A DNA stretch of 64,000 nucleotides, taken from assembly GCA_903632075.3 (NCBI GenBank), contig CAHIKZ030000250.1, forward strand, positions 431,001 to 495,000, in the 5' to 3' direction. The notes beneath the pieces were generated by a model that made no database searches, had not been told where the DNA came from, and saw only the letters and a program-made list of their open reading frames with translations. This stretch comes from Acanthosepion pharaonis (Eukaryota; Mollusca; Cephalopoda; Sepiida; Sepiidae). Of this stretch, positions 58,480 through 64,000 are shown one piece after another (the first letter of the stretch is position 1; the number at the start of each line of letters is the position of its first letter). The position numbers were made by a program, and so were the translations under genes.

Positions 58480-59060
58480 TCTTCTAGCAGTTACGTTTCA
58501 ATCATCCATGTGCTTACAGACTGTGGTAACGACATATCCGGACATATGAGCTCTGCCATCGCAATGTAATCCAGCTACAAACACGTCCTCGGAGCTATAA
58601 GAAGCACAACATAATTCCAATCGAACAAGAAGCGACCTGCTTTACCATTTTGCCTGCGTGGTAGGCGGCCGTTACGTGTGACGTCCCTAACTCATAATGA
58701 CATTACCAAACAAGTCTGCAATGGGCCTGAACTCATAGAATGTGGATAGTGCAACAACAGTATTGTTTACTGACGAGTGCAAAATCACTCGATACTAAAG
58801 CGATGGTCGTTAACGCAGAGGTGAACGCCATAACCTTGGGTTAAGTAACCAATAAAAACAAAAGAAATTTCATTTTATTGACTCTATTATTATTCTTCAG
58901 TTGTACCAACATGGTCTAAATTTCCCTTTTATAGATGATAATGGAATGTTTCATTGTATCGTTACATCACGTCTCCTAAAGGCTGGTGTCTCTTACATGG
59001 AGTAGTAAGTGATGTCGACAGAACTCAATTCAATAAAACATTTTGGGGAACCACTTAAAA
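58480..59060 (+). pseudogene. Decayed Tc1-like transposase
   Basis: Plus-strand fragments in order: VGGRYV and LPNKSAMGLNS (about 58660-58735), TVLFTDECKI containing the first catalytic Asp (about 58756-58790), SDGR then RRGERHN (about 58798-58835), FIDDNGMFHCIVTSRLLKAG (second catalytic Asp, about 58931-58990), and TELNSIKHFGEPL (about 59019-59057), which corresponds to PDLNPIEHLWDEL with the third acid changed to Lys. The order and spacing are those of Tc1 transposases. Multiple stops. Confidence 0.75.
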
Positions 59061-60475
59061 CAACAAGTTTATGTGCTTTATCTTACACCATGTGATCTCT
59101 AAGAATGTTATGTTGCCTGATTGAGGACTCAGATACCATACTACGAAAGAATATCCATTTTAATATGTTTTAGACTCACTTATAATTAGCACTTCTTCAT
59201 ATAAGCTACATATCCATTTTATTTGGTCATGACCATTATTCTTTAGATATATTTCGAATATTTTTTTAGCATGCCTATTTCTAAAACTTTTATTCACTTT
59301 CCAAATGCTCTTTACCATATTAACCTCATTTTGACTACGTTTTTCTTCTCTCGTATTTTCCAACCTGTCCTTTTCCTTCCTGGCTTTGATTTCTAATTTT
59401 ACTGAGTGTTTTTCTGATGTTTTGTTTATTGTTCATTTGTCTTCTTGTTAGTATCAATATTCTACATCTGCTCCATCATATGCATGTTGCTTAACTTTTC
59501 ATTACTAAATTAACACAAAAAGTTGATGAAGTATGCTGATGAGATATATTCATTCAGTGTTTCTTTTTATGTGATCTGTCAACATCAACTCTGGCATAGA
59601 AGGTCATTCATTTTTAGTCTCATTCTAGATCTCATCTTTTCCAGAATGTTTCACTAGGAATAAAGATCATGAATTTGTACTTTTTATTACTTTTATCCTG
59701 TTAAGATATTTTCCGAAAATATTTTGTTCTTGTGGGATAAGTTTATCTTATTGTTTTAACAGGTTAGTTTGAAATTATTACATTTATAACTATATTTCTT
59801 AATACACTTGCTAGATTTTCGAAGAATGATAAATATGATTATCTGTTTATTTTTCTGAATCCTATTTGTCCTAGATGTTTTAAAAATCACTAATGGCCGA
59901 ATAATTATAAGTAGGACGGTCAATTTTATATTCCATTTATATTTTTCCTTTAATTAGATTACAATTATGTGCATTACTATTGTATTATTAGGCATGAATT
60001 AAAAACAACGTAGAAACTCTGCAAACGACGCTATTAGTTAAATACCTACTGCCGAAGTAATGCAACTAAAGATCTGTGTAAAACAGAATCAAAATTGCAA
60101 CATAATAAGCTACAAAAATATTTTATTTTTACTTTTAGTTCGAAACTCTGAAAGAGTAAATGAAAAGAGCATCAAAATTTGAGGGATAATTTCAAAGGTT
60201 TCCTAATGCCAAAGCATTTTCGACACATCAATTATTTAATATGATGTATTCGGGCACATTTTTAAGGGAGAAAATGTCCTATCTTAAGTACCTATCTTGA
60301 CTATGTGACAATGTCGAAGTTATTGCTAAATTCTTTATCAAAGGAAAAAATTCTCCCTAGTAATTTTCCTACCTAGAGTTGGTTAGTGGCCGATGAGTTT
60401 CTACAAACACATTTGGAGAGCAAAGCAAATGACTCGATGGCTAGTTACTGAGTTACTCACTCTGGTAGCAAAGAA
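59061..60475. other. A+T-rich stretch, no recognised gene
   Basis: A 67-codon Lys/Asn/Glu-rich minus frame (59363-59160) shows no motif. Nothing else stands out. Confidence 0.5.
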
Positions 60476-60479
60476 TCAA

Positions 60480-60728
60480 CGCTGTCCTCAAAATGATTCC
60501 AGTCTTATTAAGAGAAAAGAGGGATTGCAAAATTTGTAATTCACGGAACATATTGACGGTAAAAGAAACAGTGAGAAATAGTGAGTAACCTACCTAACAA
60601 GTTTGGGTAAATAGATGGCAGAACAGCGGCTGCGAGTGATGGTGAAAAGACCAGCGTTACTAAGGGCTACAAAAATGAGAAGTTGTGGAGAGCCATGATC
60701 GCCCACATTCTGAAGAGACACGTCACAT
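60480..60728 (+). pseudogene. 3' end of a LINE copy
   Basis: In shifting frames the plus strand gives YLTSLGKWMAEQRLR-like text (about 60590-60640), then LWRAMIAHILKRHVT and a stop (60683-60730). This is the conserved C-terminus also seen at 48232-48262 and 52585-52627. Everything 5' of it is absent or unrecognisable, as expected of a 5'-truncated insertion. Confidence 0.75.
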
Positions 60729-60729
60729 A

Positions 60730-60772
60730 GAAGAAGAAGAAGAAGAAGAAGAAGAAGAAGAAGAAGAAGAAG
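60730..60772. repeat. (AAG)n at LINE 3' end
   Basis: About 14 AAG units begin immediately at the LINE stop codon TAG. LINEs of this type can end in short tandem repeats, so this is probably the element's tail, expanded. Confidence 0.95.
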
Positions 60773-63700
60773 CGAAAGTTTATTTAAAAATGTTTATTTT
60801 GATTTTCTTTGCTAAAATATCCTCATTGATCATATTTTGAACAGAAATTGCTGTTATTTATCCCACAGCAACATAAAACACAGTTAAAGCACGGTTAACC
60901 GAAACAAAGCTTTGTGAAAAGATTTGTTGTTTTCAAACTGGTGAATATTTGATTTAAACAAAAATAAATTTACTTCATGACATTGATTAAGCGGTGACGA
61001 ATATTGTTAATAGTATACCAAAGCGATAAAGGCTTTTATATAGGCTAACAATAATCGTTACGTCACTACATGTTATGAACTTTAATTATTCAAAAGCGTA
61101 GAGAAGATTAATGATAACTAACCTAATCAACTTGATTGGAATTGTTACGATGCAGACAGGATAAACATGATTCAATGACATCAGTTCAATTGTATAGAGC
61201 TATTGCTGTCCTTTTAGTTGGTCACATAACAACCATAAGTCTCTTTCTTAGGAAATAGACTTCAGGTTAAGGAACGCCCGGTGTGCGTTCTGTTCGTCTG
61301 TTATTGAAATCGCCACGAATTTTGGCAGCCATCAATTACAAGCATATTGCCGCTATTCTGTGCACCCCAGGAGAATAGCCGATTTTATTTTGAAAGTGTC
61401 TTTAACAGCCCCGGTTTTAAATAGGTCTCTGCACAATGTCATGAGTCGAAGAGACGACCACTGCGTGTCATCATTGTTGTCGAGGCTTGAATGTATTCTT
61501 TAGTTTCGCCCATCAACATCACTCTGTGTGGCCCACAGAGTGGGTCATATGTCTGTCAATCATTTGAAGGCATAACGCTCCAGGAAGTGAGTTGAATTAT
61601 AACAGCGGCGAAAAGAATAGAATCAGATTTTCTCTTCTAAACAATCACTTGGCAGATTCAACAGAGAAAAACATACAAGGGGAAATGTATTTTCACCCTG
61701 TTTGTTTAAACAACCTATTCAAAGTCTTTGTGAGTTACAGACCTCAAGCATTTTGCTCAATTGTTCCTTACGTAATTCAGATAAATGACTGATCTTTAAC
61801 TCTGCAATTAAGCCCAGATTACACTTGAAAAACAATGCGCTCCATTACGGTGACCTTGTACCAGTGGAAGGAAAGTCTAGTAAATAACAACCATCTCTGA
61901 ATCTTTTCATTTTATAGGCTAGTATAATAAATATAGCAAGATAATGTGTAGACGTATCATAGGCCTAAGTTGTGTCCAATTATTTTGTCTTGTGTTAGGA
62001 TCAAAGCAGGAAATAACTAAAAGATAAATTTAGAACTTAAGAATCATTTATTTAAATTTCATACATATAAAAAAAACTTTATTTGAGGAAGATTAATTGA
62101 TTTAAAGTTTAATAAATGATTTAAAACAATTACATACTTTTAGTTTAAATTGTCGCAAAAAGCATTTTTAACACAGATGTGTTATGTTATATATATATAT
62201 ATATATATATATATAACTGCTAAGTAACCATAAAAATTTATTAAAATTTTCTAAATAATCTAATGTTTTATTGAATTTTAGGTATTTGGTCTTATACTCT
62301 TACCAATAAATTTTAAATTTACTATAGTTACCGCTCTAATTTTCTGATAATGTCGCGTATGGACGACTGTATTTACATAAATCGGTACATTTATACACAG
62401 AAAATTTTTTCTTAAAATACTTTGTTCTTGAAAATTAACATTTCTTTGACAATTGTTGTTTTTTCGTTTTGTTCATAAGCTTATATTTTCTGTCAGATAT
62501 TAGCTACTATTTGATACATGCTGCTCTTCTATCCAACCATATAATTTTTCTTACCTTTATAGATTATTTAATCTACTTGCAACTCAAATATGAACTAAAT
62601 CGTTCCATGAGTCATCTTAAATCATTTTTCAATCAACAAATCCCGGTTTTATCCTTCAAAGAAAATATCTTCCTAACATCGCTACAAACATTTGATTTTG
62701 TTTGTTTGGAGTTTTTTTTTTTGGGGGGGGGGGTCAAATTTTCTTTGTCTCCGATTTCTCAGTCAATTTTCTGACATATTCGAATAAAAATTTGTAAGTA
62801 ATATATTCTTCTTGTTTTTATCTCAACGATTAAATCCTTATATTCTGGCACCTGAAAATAAAAAGTTAAAGGAATTTCTCTGGATAGTTTACCAATATTT
62901 TTCCGTATAAATAATATAATTATTATAACATATGAAACATGACATTTTTTCTCACCATTGTAAGCCACAAAGTACACTTTAAATTCGGTTATAGCTTTTC
63001 AGAGAATGTTTTTTGTTTCAGTGAACGTATGATCGTGTCTACTTTATTAGTAGTATTTTAGATTTCATAGGTTCCCTTAATATCGGATGAAAACGTTTTA
63101 CTTTTCTGCAGATTATTTCGTATTTTTGTTAATAAGGACAGTTTCCTAAAATGGAATTCTTAATTTTATTTTACCATCGTTTTATCAGTAGAAGTTTCGT
63201 ATTGTATTTTAACCATTTTTACGTAGATGGACATTGTTTGTTTATTCAGCCTTGTTCCGTGAGTACAAGTTTTATTTTCCAAACGTTGCTAGTAGAAAAC
63301 AGATACTTCTTTGAATATTGGCCTCATACTTTTAAGCAATATTGTCAGTGACGTATTACAAATTTTTCAAATTCATTTCTGTCTCAATGAAAGTCGCAGT
63401 AATCAAGTGCAACTTCCAATTGTGATTATTTTGGTTATTTACTGAAATTTCACTGTAAAATAGGTTTCTCGAGGTATGCAATGGCAATAGAAATACATAA
63501 ATACAATCTTTGCTTTTTCTTTTAGTCTAACGAGGAAATCTGACGCATTTTTACTAAACGTTAAATATTTCAGATATATTTTTGCTTTCCTTAATGTAAT
63601 AAAAGAAATACCAAATTGTATTTTAAAATTAAATTTGGTAAAAATTAACAAAAATGTTCTTGAAGAAAAATTTTCCATGAAATAAAATTATTTTTAAATA

Positions 63701-64000
63701 ATAAAATGTAGAAAAGTTCGATACAATTGTTTTCTCAAAATCCATAGACATTTCTTTCAATTTTTAACACGGGTTAAACATGAAATTAATAGTGAACTAT
63801 CACTTTTGCATGTACACTACGAATTTATCAATGCATTCACCCCATGCATTCACACATGCCCACGCACGCGCACACACACACACATACAGTGAGGTGAAAA
63901 ATATTCGTACACATACAAATTTCTAATTTATTGTATTTCCAACTAATGAATAAACATATTTTTCATATAATTAACTGTACACAGATGCATGGTAACTAAA
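60773..64000. other. A+T-rich stretch, no recognised gene
   Basis: A G+C-richer patch at about 61240-61600 includes the palindrome CACTCTGTG/CACAGAGTG but has no recognisable product. A TA tract lies at 62186-62215 and CA runs lie near 63868-63887. Confidence 0.5.
62186..62215. repeat. (TA)n microsatellite
   Basis: About 14 TA units. Confidence 0.9.

Noticed and set aside
61530..61552. 9-bp palindrome CACTCTGTG/CACAGAGTG
   Set aside because: Short stem, single occurrence and no context to separate it from chance.

Overview
The window looks like non-genic DNA from a large, repeat-rich animal genome, most likely a mollusc and plausibly a cephalopod. That guess is inference from three things: strongly A+T-rich background, very dense (TA)n, (CA/GT)n and (GA)n tracts, and decayed Penelope-like elements, LINEs, mariner/Tc1 elements and a Helitron packed together. 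I found no intact host protein gene, no rRNA gene, no CRISPR array and no bacterial or plasmid feature. Most long open frames run through dinucleotide repeats or lie antisense to decayed transposons. || Layout. 1-2.65 kb: a decayed non-LTR reverse transcriptase on the minus strand, with a tRNA-like promoter pair beside it. 2.65-12.5 kb: A+T-rich DNA containing an old tandem duplication (about 7.3-8.7 against 10.1-11.7 kb). 12.5-28.6 kb: a mariner end, several perfect or near-perfect hairpins, one 213-bp foldback element, many microsatellites, and a GC-richer island (20.3-21.6 kb) with splice-like signals that could belong to a gene. 28.66-29.27 kb: a solo LTR with a 5-bp target duplication and four consecutive strong hairpins. 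32-34.6 kb: a Penelope-like element (PLE) with about 335-bp inverted arms, next to a near-canonical type I hammerhead ribozyme. 39.15-43 kb: a second PLE family, one copy with inverted arms and a 773-bp Helitron inserted precisely in its GIY-YIG reading frame. 43-53.3 kb: a LINE graveyard with at least three families, a 13-copy 85-bp minisatellite, and mariner remains. 53.3-59.1 kb: short tandem arrays and two decayed Tc1/mariner transposases. 59-64 kb: mostly featureless, apart from a LINE 3' end that runs straight into (AAG)n. || How the parts fit. The history is one of repeated transposon insertion, decay and microsatellite growth. The strongest candidate for something not routinely annotated is the hammerhead at 34482-34563: every core nucleotide is conserved, with cleavage expected at GTC^A. 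Weaker relatives of its core occur in the PLE arms nearby. This agrees with the known association of hammerhead ribozymes with Penelope-like elements and retrozymes. All calls are by eye; no database search or folding program was run.
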